Shown: positions 29,160 through 38,122, counted from the first letter of the stretch. The stretch is DNA of 64,000 bases from Marilutibacter spongiae (GCF_014145325.1 NZ_JACHTF010000018.1:28747-92746); one strand, 5' to 3'. A program made the numbers and translations. The notes: generated by a model from the sequence alone, not told the origin.

Positions 29160-30461
29160 ATGACCCACGTCCACGCCACCGCCGACCAGCTGCGCCAGGA
29201 ATGGGCCAGCAGCCCCCGCTGGGCCGGCATCACCCGCCCTTATTCGGCCGAGGAAGTCGTGCGACTGCGCGGCACCGTGCCGGTGGAATACTCCCTGGCC
29301 CGTCGCGGCGCGGAAAAGCTCTGGGCTTCGTTGCACACCGAGGACTTCGTCAACGCGCTCGGCGCGCTGACCGGCAACCAGGCCATGCAGCAGGTCAAGG
29401 CCGGACTGAAGGCGATCTACCTGTCCGGCTGGCAGGTCGCCGCCGACGCCAACCTCGGCGGCCAGATGTACCCCGACCAGTCGCTGTACCCGGCCGACTC
29501 GGTGCCGGCGGTGGTCAAGCGCATCAACAACACCCTGCTGCGCGCCGACCAGATCCAGTGCGCGGAGGGCGGTGGCGACGTCGACTTCCTGCAGCCCATC
29601 GTCGCCGATGCGGAGGCCGGGTTCGGCGGCGTGCTCAACGCCTTCGAGCTGATGAAGGGCATGATCGAGGCCGGCGCGGCCGGCGTGCACTTCGAGGACC
29701 AGCTGGCTTCGGCCAAGAAGTGCGGCCACCTCGGCGGCAAGGTCCTGGTGCCCACCCGCGAGGCGGTCGACAAGCTGGTCGCCGCGCGCCTGGCCGCCGA
29801 CGTCATGGGCGTGCCGACCCTGATCGTCGCCCGCACCGACGCCGAGGCCGCGGACCTGCTCACCAGCGACATCGACGACAACGACAAGGACTTCTGCACC
29901 GGCGAGCGCACCGTGGAGGGCTTCTACAAGACCCGCAACGGCCTCGACCAGGCGATCAGCCGTGGCCTGGCCTACGCGCCCTATGCCGACCTGGTGTGGT
30001 GCGAGACCGGCAAGCCCGACCTCGAGTTCGCCCGCAAGTTCGCCGAGGCGATCCACGCCAGGTACCCGGGCAAGATGCTGGCCTACAACTGCTCGCCCAG
30101 CTTCAACTGGAAGAAGAACCTCGACGACGCCACCATCGCGAAGTTCCAGAAGGAAATCGCGTCCTACGGCTACAAGTTCCAGTTCATCACCCTGGCCGGC
30201 TTCCACGCGCTCAACTACGGCATGTTCAACCTCGCCCACGGGTACGCGCGCCGGCAGATGAGCGCCTTCGTCGAGCTGCAGGAGGCCGAGTTCGCCGCCG
30301 CCGAGAAGGGCTTCACCGCGGTCAAGCACCAGCGCGAAGTCGGCACCGGCTACTTCGATGCCGTCACCCAGACCATCCAGGGCGCCCAGTCCTCGACCGT
30401 GGCCCTGAAGGGCTCCACCGAGGAAGCCCAGTTCCAGGACGAGAAGGCGATCGCCGCCTGA
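29160..30461 (+). CDS. aceA: Isocitrate lyase
   Basis: The 433-residue enzyme splits isocitrate into glyoxylate and succinate. The catalytic loop KKCGHLGGK starts at residue 186, close to its position in E. coli (KKCGH 193-197), and [10 protein letters not shown] and PSFNWKKN fit the family. It is cotranscribed with aceB. A 14-bp hairpin follows the stop. Confidence 0.97.
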   Translation: MTHVHATADQLRQEWASSPRWAGITRPYSAEEVVRLRGTVPVEYSLARRGAEKLWASLHTEDFVNALGALTGNQAMQQVKAGLKAIYLSGWQVAADANLGGQMYPDQSLYPADSVPAVVKRINNTLLRADQIQCAEGGGDVDFLQPIVADAEAGFGGVLNAFELMKGMIEAGAAGVHFEDQLASAKKCGHLGGKVLVPTREAVDKLVAARLAADVMGVPTLIVARTDAEAADLLTSDIDDNDKDFCTGERTVEGFYKTRNGLDQAISRGLAYAPYADLVWCETGKPDLEFARKFAEAIHARYPGKMLAYNCSPSFNWKKNLDDATIAKFQKEIASYGYKFQFITLAGFHALNYGMFNLAHGYARRQMSAFVELQEAEFAAAEKGFTAVKHQREVGTGYFDAVTQTIQGAQSSTVALKGSTEEAQFQDEKAIAA

Positions 30462-30469
30462 GTCCACGC

Positions 30470-30508
30470 GTGCCGCACCCGGCGCTTGCCGGGTGCGGCA
30501 CGTCCGCT
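30470..30508 (+). terminator. Terminator after aceA
   Basis: GTGCCGCACCCGGC (30470-30483) pairs perfectly with GCCGGGTGCGGCAC (30488-30501) around GCTT. Only a short pyrimidine run (GTCCGCTTT) follows, so termination may be partial or Rho-assisted. Confidence 0.75.
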
Positions 30509-30594
30509 TTCGAGCTTTCCGGCCCCGGTGCCGCCCGCCTGTCCCGACCGCCTGTCCGCCCGCGCCCGCTTTCCCCGTTAGGCGCTCAATGTGA

Positions 30595-30603
30595 TGCTAT
30601 TCT
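30595..30603 (+). promoter_or_regulatory. Extended -10 promoter candidate before the GGDEF gene
   Basis: TG-C-TATTCT is an extended -10 element without an obvious -35, in a locally AT-rich stretch 73 bp before the start codon at 30676. It would drive the GGDEF gene and the cyclase-like gene 13 bp after it. Confidence 0.4.
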
Positions 30604-30675
30604 CAGTAAGACTGCGTCGTTCAGGTTCGCAGGCCTTGCAAATGGAACGTGGCGCGAAAGGCATGGGGAGTGGTG

Positions 30676-31749
30676 ATGAACCGCAGGACCGCTGTGATCG
30701 CAAAGTCCGGCCGACCGGTGCGTAGCGCGACGAGCGCCGCGTCCGCCGCCCTGCGCGGCGCCGACCTGAGCTCCAGCGTCCTCACGTCCGGGGAGTTCGA
30801 GCTCTTCGCCGCCGTCGGCCACCTGAGCGACGTCAAGGCCGGCGACACCCTGTTCCTGCGCGGCGACCTGGGCACCAGCATGTTCCTGATCGAGCGCGGC
30901 GAGATCGAGCTCGACTTCGGCGACGACCTGCAGGTCAAGCGCCTGGGACCGAACGAGTTCTTCGGCGAACTCGGCCTGCTGATCGGCAACCACGCCCGCA
31001 GCGCGAGCGCCGTCGCCAGCGTCGACTGCACCCTGATCGAGCTGCACCACCAGGAATTCGAGGCCCTGGTCGACCAGGACCCGGGGGTCGTGTCGTGCTT
31101 CCTGCGCCGCGCGATCATGCGCGTCGTGCTCAACGAGCAGGCCCTGACCCGCCGCCTGCGCCGCCGCAACCACGACCTGCAGGCCGCGCTGGACAGCCTG
31201 CACGCGACCACCCACCAGCTCAACCAGACCGAGGAACTGGTCCGGACCGACGAGCTCACCGGCCTCTACAACCGGCGCGGGCTGATGTTGCACCTGCAGG
31301 AGTGCCGGGCGATCGGCATGCCGCCGACCATGGGCCTGGTCATCGTCGACTGCGACCGCTTCAAGCAGGTCAACGACCAGTATGGCCACCTCGTCGGCGA
31401 CCGCGTGCTGCAGAGCATCGCCAGCATCCTGCGCGCGGTGGTGGGCCCGGACGACATCGCCTGCCGCCTGGGTGGCGACGAATTCTGCCTGGTGGTGAAG
31501 GCCGAAACCGAGGACGAGGTCCTGCGCTTCGCGCACTACATCGTGCGCACCGCGCAGGGCCTGCTGGAGCTGGACGACGGCCACGACGAGGCGCCGATCA
31601 TCTGCCCCATCAGCGTCGGCGCCAGCCTGGTCGACGCCCACCTGGACTGGAATGCCTGGTACGCGCTCGCCGACGCCGCGCTCTACCGTGCCAAGCGACT
31701 GGGCGGCGATCGCGTCGAATGGCAGGATGCATCCGAGCCACTGTCCTGA
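30676..31749 (+). CDS. Cyclic-nucleotide-binding domain plus GGDEF diguanylate cyclase
   Basis: The 357-residue protein has a CAP-like cyclic nucleotide-binding domain at about 40-135, with the binding cassette FGELGLL (96-102) and the expected arginine at 108. A linker helix (150-190) and a GGDEF domain (192-350) follow. The motif GGDEF (266-270) is intact, so c-di-GMP synthesis is likely. The inhibitory I-site RxxD is replaced by GPDD, so product feedback is probably absent. It lies 13 bp before a class III cyclase-like gene, which suggests that the cyclic nucleotide made there, or another, is sensed here. Confidence 0.9.
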   Translation: MNRRTAVIAKSGRPVRSATSAASAALRGADLSSSVLTSGEFELFAAVGHLSDVKAGDTLFLRGDLGTSMFLIERGEIELDFGDDLQVKRLGPNEFFGELGLLIGNHARSASAVASVDCTLIELHHQEFEALVDQDPGVVSCFLRRAIMRVVLNEQALTRRLRRRNHDLQAALDSLHATTHQLNQTEELVRTDELTGLYNRRGLMLHLQECRAIGMPPTMGLVIVDCDRFKQVNDQYGHLVGDRVLQSIASILRAVVGPDDIACRLGGDEFCLVVKAETEDEVLRFAHYIVRTAQGLLELDDGHDEAPIICPISVGASLVDAHLDWNAWYALADAALYRAKRLGGDRVEWQDASEPLS

Positions 31750-31762
31750 CAGGGGGGACGTT

Positions 31763-34372
31763 ATGGACGACGCCAGCAACGCGCACGACGACACCGGCCA
31801 GCCCCAGGGCGAGCCTGGCGAGGACGGCCACAGCCGCAACCTGCGCACCATCCTGCTGCTCGATATCTGCGACTCGACCGGCATCGTCGAGCGCCTCGGC
31901 GACACCGCCACCGCGCAGCTGTTCCGCGAGCACGACCGCCTGGTCCTGCGCCTGCAGCAGGCCTGGCGCGGCCGCCTGATCGACCGTTCCGACGGCCTGC
32001 TGCTGCTTTTCGAGCGGCCCATGGACGGCCTGGGTTTCGCCCTGGACTACGGCCAGGGCCTGGCCGGGATCGGCAAGCTGCGCGACATCGAGCTCAAGGC
32101 CCGCGCGGGCCTGCACGTGGGCGAACTGCTGACCTGGCGCAACAGCGAGGAATCCGTCCGCCTGGGCGCCAAGCCACTCGAGGTCGAAGGCCTCGCCAAG
32201 CCCATGGCCGCGCGCCTGATGAGCATCGCCCGACCCGGGCAGATCCTGATGTCGGCCGTGGCCGAGTCCCTGACCCACCGGGCCGTGCGCGACATGGGCG
32301 AGCGCGGCCTGGCCCTGGTATGGAAGTCGCATGGCCGCTGGCGCTTCAAGGGCATGCCCGAGACCCAGGAGGTGTTCGAAGTCGGCGAGCCCGGCATCGC
32401 GCCACTGCGCAGGCCCATCGAGAGCGCCAAGGCCCAGCGCGCCGTTCCGCTGTGGCGGCGCCCGACGGCCATGGCCGCGGAAGCCGCCCTCGTCGCCGCG
32501 ATCGCGGTGGGCGGCTGGTTCGCGACCCGCCCGCCGCCGGCCATCGCCTTCAGCGAGCGCGACTGGGTGGTGGTCGGCGACCTGCGCAACCTCACCGGCG
32601 ACGCCGGGCTGGAAGACTCCCTCGAGCAGGCGTTCCGCATCAGCCTGGAGCAGTCGCGCCACGTCAACGTGCTGTCCGACCTCAAGGTGCGCGACACGCT
32701 GGCGCGCATGCGCCTGGCCCCCGACACGGTCGTCGACCGCGACATCGCCGCCCAGATTGCCCAGCGTGACGGCGCGCGCGCGGTGATCCTGCCCACCGTG
32801 TCCGAGGTGGGCGGTCGCCTGCGCATGAGCGTCGAGGTCGTCGACCCGCACAGCCAGGCCACCGTCTACGCCCACGCCGCCGACGGCAAGGGCGAGGCGT
32901 CGGTGCTCGCCTCCATCGACGAAGTCACCGGCGCGCTGCGCGCCGACCTCGGCGAGGCCGTCGCCCAGATCGACAAGGACTCCAGACCTTTGCCGGAGGT
33001 CACCACCGGCAACCTGGATGCGCTGCGGGCGTATGCGCTGGGGCAGGAGGCTTTCGAATCACGGGACTTCGACCAGGCGAGGCGGCTCTTCGAGCGAGCC
33101 ACTGTCCTGGATGAGCAATTTGCGCTGGCATGGCTGGGAATCGTTCGTGCCGATTTCAGCCAGGTGAATGCAAATGCGGCCCTGGATGCGCTTCTTCGCG
33201 CCAAGCAACTCGTCGGACACCTTCCGGCGCGCGAAGCGTTGTACGTGGAAGCGTGGGCGGCACGATTCCTTTCGCCCGCCGATGCGACCGGGAAATGGAC
33301 CGAGCTGGCGAGGCTGTATCCGGACTTCTATCCAGGCCAAGGGAATGCGGCGCTTTGGCTCTACGAGGAGAACAGGTTCGAAGAGGCGCTTCCCCATGTC
33401 CGTGCGGCCGCCGTCAGCCAGAATCCCCTGCTTGCCGTCCAGTTCGACACCGAAGGGCGCATCCTGCTTGCGCTGGAACGCTACGAGGAGGCCGCGGCAG
33501 CGCTTCGCAGGGCCAACAGCATGTCGGGCGGCAGCATTCGTCGCCTTGTTGGCCTCGAAGCGGCCCAGCGAAGGTTTGCCCAGGCAGATGCGTACTTGAA
33601 ACAGCTCGAGCCTGGTGATCCTTACGCGCACATCGAAATGGCCTCGGTGTCCGTCGATCGAGGGGATTGGGCTGGCGCCCGCAACCACGCCGCCAACGCG
33701 CTCACGTCGCTCCGCGACAGCCGTGGGCTTGACTCCAGGTATCTCCAGGTTCCGCTGGCGCTTTCCGAATGGCTATCGGGAGACCAGGCGGGAGCGGAGA
33801 AGCGATTGCTGGATGCAGCCGACGGGTCGCTGGAGGCGCTCTCGAAGAAGAGTTCCGCCGACGCCCAGGATGACGCCGCCACGGTGCTCGCGGCAGCGCT
33901 GGTGCTGGCCAGGCAAGGCAAGGGGAGGCAGGCGGAGCGCCTTGTCTCGGAAGTCGCACGTTACCCCCGGCTGATGGAGACCCCTCCACTCGAGGAGCTT
34001 GCGACGGTCGTGCGCGCCCAGCAGTCGATCATCGCGGGCAAGCCGGGTGCGGCCATCGAGCAACTGGAGCGATTGCTCTCGGGCTGGGAGCGCTATCAGA
34101 CGCGAGCCACCCTGATGCGCGCCTACGTGGCAAACGGCGACCACGAAAAGGCGATCAGGGAAGCGGGCTGGTTGCAGAAGCGGCGAGGACTTGCCTATGC
34201 CGAGCTGGAATGCGGTTATTGCCTGCAGGCGCTGAACGTCTTCGACAGCACTCTGTCGGTAAGGCAGGAGGCCCGCAGTCTCGATGCGCTTGGAAGGCCG
34301 GAAGAGGCGGCCGCGAGGCTCGCAGAGTTCGAAGAACTTTGGCCCAACGGCGCCCCCGCGTACCTGCGCTGA
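31763..34372 (+). CDS. Membrane protein with class III cyclase domain and TPR repeats, peptide-modification-associated
   Basis: The 869-residue protein has four parts. A class III nucleotide cyclase domain (27-205) has both metal-binding aspartates: Asp34 in LLLDICDST and Asp77 in DRSDGLL. The VNxAARL segment is altered to AKPMAARL, so activity is uncertain. One membrane helix follows (236-254), then a periplasmic FlgO/CsgG-like domain (about 262-400) and a TPR-type helical region (about 405-869). It fits a family I recall being named putative peptide modification system cyclase in Xanthomonadaceae. From about 32990 the codon use becomes less GC-rich, so the TPR half may have a separate origin. 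It converges with the precursor gene, nine bases away. Confidence 0.85.
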   Translation: MDDASNAHDDTGQPQGEPGEDGHSRNLRTILLLDICDSTGIVERLGDTATAQLFREHDRLVLRLQQAWRGRLIDRSDGLLLLFERPMDGLGFALDYGQGLAGIGKLRDIELKARAGLHVGELLTWRNSEESVRLGAKPLEVEGLAKPMAARLMSIARPGQILMSAVAESLTHRAVRDMGERGLALVWKSHGRWRFKGMPETQEVFEVGEPGIAPLRRPIESAKAQRAVPLWRRPTAMAAEAALVAAIAVGGWFATRPPPAIAFSERDWVVVGDLRNLTGDAGLEDSLEQAFRISLEQSRHVNVLSDLKVRDTLARMRLAPDTVVDRDIAAQIAQRDGARAVILPTVSEVGGRLRMSVEVVDPHSQATVYAHAADGKGEASVLASIDEVTGALRADLGEAVAQIDKDSRPLPEVTTGNLDALRAYALGQEAFESRDFDQARRLFERATVLDEQFALAWLGIVRADFSQVNANAALDALLRAKQLVGHLPAREALYVEAWAARFLSPADATGKWTELARLYPDFYPGQGNAALWLYEENRFEEALPHVRAAAVSQNPLLAVQFDTEGRILLALERYEEAAAALRRANSMSGGSIRRLVGLEAAQRRFAQADAYLKQLEPGDPYAHIEMASVSVDRGDWAGARNHAANALTSLRDSRGLDSRYLQVPLALSEWLSGDQAGAEKRLLDAADGSLEALSKKSSADAQDDAATVLAAALVLARQGKGRQAERLVSEVARYPRLMETPPLEELATVVRAQQSIIAGKPGAAIEQLERLLSGWERYQTRATLMRAYVANGDHEKAIREAGWLQKRRGLAYAELECGYCLQALNVFDSTLSVRQEARSLDALGRPEEAAARLAEFEELWPNGAPAYLR

Positions 34373-34381
34373 GGCAGTGCC

Positions 34382-34711
34382 TTAAGGCATCTCGCCGACG
34401 TCGAGGTTCGGCGTTGTCTGGGCAAGCCCCTTCAGCAGCATCGCCCGGATCTCGTTGCGTGCCTGGTTGATGGTGTCCTTGGACGCCAGTTGCCGCACTT
34501 TGCAGTCACGGAACGGCTCGGCCTGGGCCATGGGCAGGGACCCGCAAGCGGTCATCTGTCCCTGGGTCGGCGATTCATGGCCGATCGAGCGCAGAGCGGC
34601 GAGGTGGTCGCGCTGGAAGCGTTCGCGGAACAGGTCGTCGCTGCCGAGCAGGTCCAGCAGGCGATCGGCGATCTCCGGCGACAGCGGCGCGGTCCGGGTC
34701 TTCGTGCTCAT
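34382..34711 (-). CDS. NHLP-type RiPP precursor peptide
   Basis: The 109-residue protein has a helical leader-like part (about 9-47; EIADRLLDLLGSDDLFRERF) resembling the nitrile hydratase alpha-related leader of NHLP peptides. Next is a short segment with Cys56 and Cys70 (TACGSLPMAQAEPFRDCK), then a helical tail. No signal peptide is present. It lies on the minus strand between the cyclase-like and SagB-type genes. I recall a family called NHLP-related RiPP peptide that is found with exactly these two partners. Which residues are modified, and whether the tail is cut, cannot be read from the sequence. Its own promoter lies at 34756-34784. Confidence 0.8.
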   Translation of the reverse strand: MSTKTRTAPLSPEIADRLLDLLGSDDLFRERFQRDHLAALRSIGHESPTQGQMTACGSLPMAQAEPFRDCKVRQLASKDTINQARNEIRAMLLKGLAQTTPNLDVGEMP

Positions 34712-34755
34712 CGATGGGTCCCCATATGCGGCCTGGGCCAGGCCGTCATCGGCAG

Positions 34756-34784
34756 AATCTAGCGTTCCCGCTGGAAATGGGCAA
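34756..34784 (-). promoter_or_regulatory. Promoter of the precursor peptide gene
   Basis: On the minus strand TTGCCC (34779-34784) and TAGATT (34756-34761) are 17 bp apart, placing the transcript start about 38 bases before the precursor ATG. The rest of 34712-34996 holds no gene; the SagB-type gene starts at its other end. Confidence 0.6.
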
Positions 34785-34996
34785 CCGTCACAGATTCGCG
34801 GGGTACTCCCGGCAGGCTATGCGGCGGGCACTCCCGCGGGCAGAGGGGTGTGGAATGGTGGGGCCGTCTCCTTCGCGCAAGGCCGCGGTGACGGCAGTCG
34901 CGTCGCGTGCCGGGAGGGGCTCCGATGCGGGCCCGCGGCTGGCCGCGGCGGGGTCGGGTCCGCATACTCCAGCCCCACGCTCCTGGATTTGCCCGC

Positions 34997-36259
34997 ATGA
35001 AGATCCGCCGCTGCGCCGTCGTGTTCCTTGAACCCCGCGAGGACGTCGCGTTCGAGCTGGAATCGCTGCTTGCCGGCGGCGATGGCCTGCGGCGCGAGCG
35101 GCGCTGGCTGGCGCTGGCCCCGCATATCGGCGAGGAGGTCGAGCTCGACGGGACCGAGCGTGAACTGCTTGGCCAGCTGAGCCCGGGGCAGTGGATCGAG
35201 GCCGACGGCCTCGACGTCGACCTCGCCCCGGCACTGCCACGCCTGCTCACCGAGGGCCTGGTCGTCGCCGACAGCGATGGCGATGCCGTGCGGGCCGGCT
35301 GGCGCGAGCGCGACGCGCGCTTCCGCGAGGTCCACTGGCATCCGCTCGGCGCGACCCTGCATGCCTTCACCCGCTGGGAAGGGGTCGACGCGGTGCAGAA
35401 CAGCAAGGACAGCCGCACCGAGACCGCGGTGGAGATGCGCCAGGTGCTCGGTGCGCCGCCGGTCGAGGCCGCGACCCGCACCGAGGACGATGCGCGCGTG
35501 GCGCTGCCGAGGATCGCGCCGAACGACTTCGACCGCCTGCTCGCGCGACGCGCCACCTGTCGCAATTTCGACCCCTCCCGTCTCCTGCCGTTCGAGGCCT
35601 TCGCCCGGGTCATGCAGCGCGTGTTCGCCGCCCAGGCCGAGGTCCGGGTCTCCGAGGACACCGTGTTCCTGAAGAAGAACGTCCCCAGCGGCGGCGGCCT
35701 GCATCCGATGGAGTGCTACCTCGTCGTCCAGCACGTGGAGGGCGTCGCGCCGGGGCTGTACCACTACCACGCCACCGACCACGCGCTGGAGCCGCTGCCT
35801 TTCCGCGCGACCGATGCAGCTGGCGGCAGCGAAGACGGCCGCGAGGGCGACGAGGCGATCCCCGCCGAGCCCAGCGCGCTCCGCCGCTTCGTCATGGACA
35901 TGGTCGCGCAGCAGCACTGGTTCGCCGACGCCCACGTGGTCGTCCTGCTGTCGCCGCGCTTCGACCGCACCTTCTGGAAATACCGCCAGCACGCCAAGGG
36001 CTACCGCGTCGTCGCGCTGGAAGGCGGCCACCTCTCGCAGACCCTGTACCTGTCCGCGACCGAGGCCGGCCTGGGCGCCTTCATCACCGGCGCGATCAAC
36101 GAAAAGCAGCTCGAGCGCGCGTTCGGCCTCGATCCGGTCAGCCAGGGCGCGTTGGCGATCTGTGGCTTCGGCTGGCGCGGGCCGGTCATGGAAACCGCCG
36201 AGCTCGACCCCGCCGGGGAGGTCTGGGCTCCCGCCGCCCCCGGAATGGGACCGGCATGA
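34997..36259 (+). CDS. SagB-type dehydrogenase (putative peptide maturation dehydrogenase)
   Basis: The 420-residue protein has an N-terminal accessory part (1-170) and a C-terminal nitroreductase-fold SagB domain. The latter shows RRATCRNF (184-191), KKNVPSGGGLHPMECY (226-241) and GLYHYHATDHALEPL (253-267), the SagB pattern that binds FMN. SagB-type enzymes oxidise azolines in RiPPs to azoles. No YcaO cyclodehydratase is in the window, so the substrate chemistry here may differ. It fits a family I recall as putative peptide maturation dehydrogenase. A weak ribosome site precedes ATG 34997. Confidence 0.88.
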   Translation: MKIRRCAVVFLEPREDVAFELESLLAGGDGLRRERRWLALAPHIGEEVELDGTERELLGQLSPGQWIEADGLDVDLAPALPRLLTEGLVVADSDGDAVRAGWRERDARFREVHWHPLGATLHAFTRWEGVDAVQNSKDSRTETAVEMRQVLGAPPVEAATRTEDDARVALPRIAPNDFDRLLARRATCRNFDPSRLLPFEAFARVMQRVFAAQAEVRVSEDTVFLKKNVPSGGGLHPMECYLVVQHVEGVAPGLYHYHATDHALEPLPFRATDAAGGSEDGREGDEAIPAEPSALRRFVMDMVAQQHWFADAHVVVLLSPRFDRTFWKYRQHAKGYRVVALEGGHLSQTLYLSATEAGLGAFITGAINEKQLERAFGLDPVSQGALAICGFGWRGPVMETAELDPAGEVWAPAAPGMGPA

Positions 36260-36324
36260 CCGGGGGCAGTCGACAGGATCGGCAAAGCTGCGGTAGCGTC
36301 GAAGGTCCCTACGTCGTCGGATGG

Positions 36325-36807
36325 ATGCGTGTGATGCTCAAATGGTGCGTTGTGTCGTGTACGGCCGTGCTGGCCCTGGGCCTGTCGGTGACTTCACTGG
36401 CCGCGGATACCGCCGCGATCGACCTGGCCGCGCTGCGAAGCGAGCAGGCCCGGATCCAGGCCGGCGCCACCGCCGGCACCGGTGTCTACGAGGACATGTC
36501 CAAGGCCAGGCGCCAGGAAGTCCTGGAGCGCCAGGCGCGGATTTCCGCGGCGATCGAAGGCAAGCAGTCGATGGACGAGCTGGATGCCGCCCAGCGCGAC
36601 GCCGTTGCCGACGACGTGGCCTGGATGGAGCGCACGCTCCGCGACGCCGAGGACAACCGGCAGGTCTGCGAGCGCCGCAAGAAGCTGGGCAGCAATCGCT
36701 TCGAGCGCGTCTGCATGACCGTCGCCCAGCAGCGCGAGATGCGTGAACAGGCCCGCGCCCAGCTCCAGCGCAGCGGTGTCTGCGAGGACTGCGGCGGCGG
36801 CGGCTGA
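36325..36807 (+). CDS. Secreted four-cysteine protein, paralogue 1
   Basis: The 160-residue protein has a signal peptide ending near SLAA-D (about 27), a charged helical middle, and a cysteine-bearing end: VCERRKKLGSNRFERVC, then SGVCEDCGGGG. It shares this layout with the next two genes: about 60 helical residues, C-x-R/E-R-x-x-x-G...C, an Arg-rich helix, and C-x2-5-C near the C-terminus. No family is recognised. I infer a periplasmic protein, possibly with two disulfides. The start is the ATG at 36325 or the one at 36334. Confidence 0.75.
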   Translation: MRVMLKWCVVSCTAVLALGLSVTSLAADTAAIDLAALRSEQARIQAGATAGTGVYEDMSKARRQEVLERQARISAAIEGKQSMDELDAAQRDAVADDVAWMERTLRDAEDNRQVCERRKKLGSNRFERVCMTVAQQREMREQARAQLQRSGVCEDCGGGG

Positions 36808-36965
36808 GTCGCACCGCACTCGTCCTGCGACAGCGCCCGCGCGCTGTGGCCCACCCGTCGCCCGCGCCCTGCGCGGGCGACGTCGTTGGGCGTCCGGCGC
36901 GTGGTTGAAGCGCCCCGGGGGCGGGCGTATCGTCGGGATTCCCCAACACAGCATGGAATCCTGCG

Positions 36966-37469
36966 ATGAACCGACACGGATACAGGGTGGGCCTGGGCGT
37001 GGTCCTGGCATTGGCATCGACACTGGCCCTGGCCAGCGCGAACAAGGTGGGGCAGATCCTCGAGCAGCAGCGCGAGATCCGCGAACAGACCGAGGGTTCG
37101 ACCGGTGACTACGCGCGCTTCGATCCCAGGGCGCTGGCCCGGATCGAGGCCGCGCAGGACCAGATCTTCAGCCTGCTCGACGGCGTCAGCGCGGTCGAGC
37201 AGCTGCATCCCGACCAGCAGGCGGAACTGTTCAACGCGCTGGAAGAGGTCAAGGCGGTCCTGGCCGACAACGAAGACGACCGCCAGCACTGCTGGCGCGA
37301 GCGCAAGCTGGGCACGACCATGAAGGAAACCCGCTGCGCGACCGTCGCCGAGATGCGCGCCGTCCAGGAGGACACCCGCAACTACCTCAACCGCGGCCAG
37401 CGCTGCGGCGCCAGCGCCACCTCCGACTGCGGCAGTGGCCGCGGCCTGGAGCCGGCGACCGGGCGTTGA
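36966..37469 (+). CDS. Secreted four-cysteine protein, paralogue 2
   Basis: The 167-residue protein has a signal peptide (cleavage near ALAS-A, about 24) and the same core as its neighbours: ILEQQREIREQ, then QHCWRERKLGTTMKETRC, then YLNRGQRC and SDCGSG. It is closest to paralogue 3 (QHCWRERKLG versus TVCWRERVTG). The gene stands alone, 158 bp after paralogue 1, so each copy may have its own promoter. Function unknown. Confidence 0.78.
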   Translation: MNRHGYRVGLGVVLALASTLALASANKVGQILEQQREIREQTEGSTGDYARFDPRALARIEAAQDQIFSLLDGVSAVEQLHPDQQAELFNALEEVKAVLADNEDDRQHCWRERKLGTTMKETRCATVAEMRAVQEDTRNYLNRGQRCGASATSDCGSGRGLEPATGR

Positions 37470-37568
37470 TCCCGATGCGGGGCCCGTCCCGTGCCGGTCG
37501 CACCGGCCGGGCCGCCGCCCCGTGACCGCAAGGGCCGGCATCGCCGGCCGACGATGGAGGCGTTGGAC

Positions 37569-38084
37569 ATGCGAGCGTTCGTGCGATCCCTGCTGCCCAT
37601 CTGCATGCTGTGCCTGGCGATCGCCGGCCCGGTGTGCGCGCAAACGCCCCCGGGCGATGATCCCCCAGCGGTCGACATCGAGGACGTCGACGGCCTGCAG
37701 GTCATCCTCGAGCAGCAGCGAGAGCTGCGCGCCCACCTGGACGCGGGCGGCATCGAGGGCCTGACCACGCGCGAGAACAATCGCGTGCGGGACGCGCAGG
37801 CCGAGGTGTTCGCGATCACCGAGGGCAAGTCCCGCCTGGACCAGCTGGACATCAACGAGAAGGTCGCCCTCGAGAATGCGCTGCAGAAGATCAACGCCTA
37901 CGTGCAGGGCAGCGCGGCGGCGGCCGATGGGCAGACCGTGTGCTGGCGCGAACGAGTGACCGGCTCCAAGCGCAAGACCACCCGCTGCGGCACCGAGGCC
38001 GAGCGCCTGCAGGCGCGGCAGGGCGCACGCGCCTACCTCGAGCGGCCCAAGGTCTGCGGCCAGAACTGCGGCGGCCAGCTTTGA
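37569..38084 (+). CDS. Secreted four-cysteine protein, paralogue 3
   Basis: The 171-residue protein begins at ATG 37569, eight bases after GGAGG, which rules in favour of this start over one 15 bases earlier. A signal peptide (LLPICMLCLAIAGPVCA-Q) is followed by VILEQQRELRAHL, TVCWRERVTGSKRKTTRC and PKVCGQNCGGQL. Four cysteines remain in the mature part. It ends in a strong bidirectional hairpin. Function unknown. Confidence 0.78.
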   Translation: MRAFVRSLLPICMLCLAIAGPVCAQTPPGDDPPAVDIEDVDGLQVILEQQRELRAHLDAGGIEGLTTRENNRVRDAQAEVFAITEGKSRLDQLDINEKVALENALQKINAYVQGSAAAADGQTVCWRERVTGSKRKTTRCGTEAERLQARQGARAYLERPKVCGQNCGGQL

Positions 38085-38087
38085 ACC

Positions 38088-38122
38088 GAGCCCCGCCGGC
38101 GCCCCGGGCGCCGGCGGGGCTC
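38088..38122. terminator. Bidirectional hairpin between paralogue 3 and comM
   Basis: GAGCCCCGCCGGCGCC (38088-38103) pairs perfectly with its complement at 38107-38122 around a 3-nt loop. It lies between convergent genes and overlaps the comM stop codon. There is no T-tract on either side. Confidence 0.75.
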
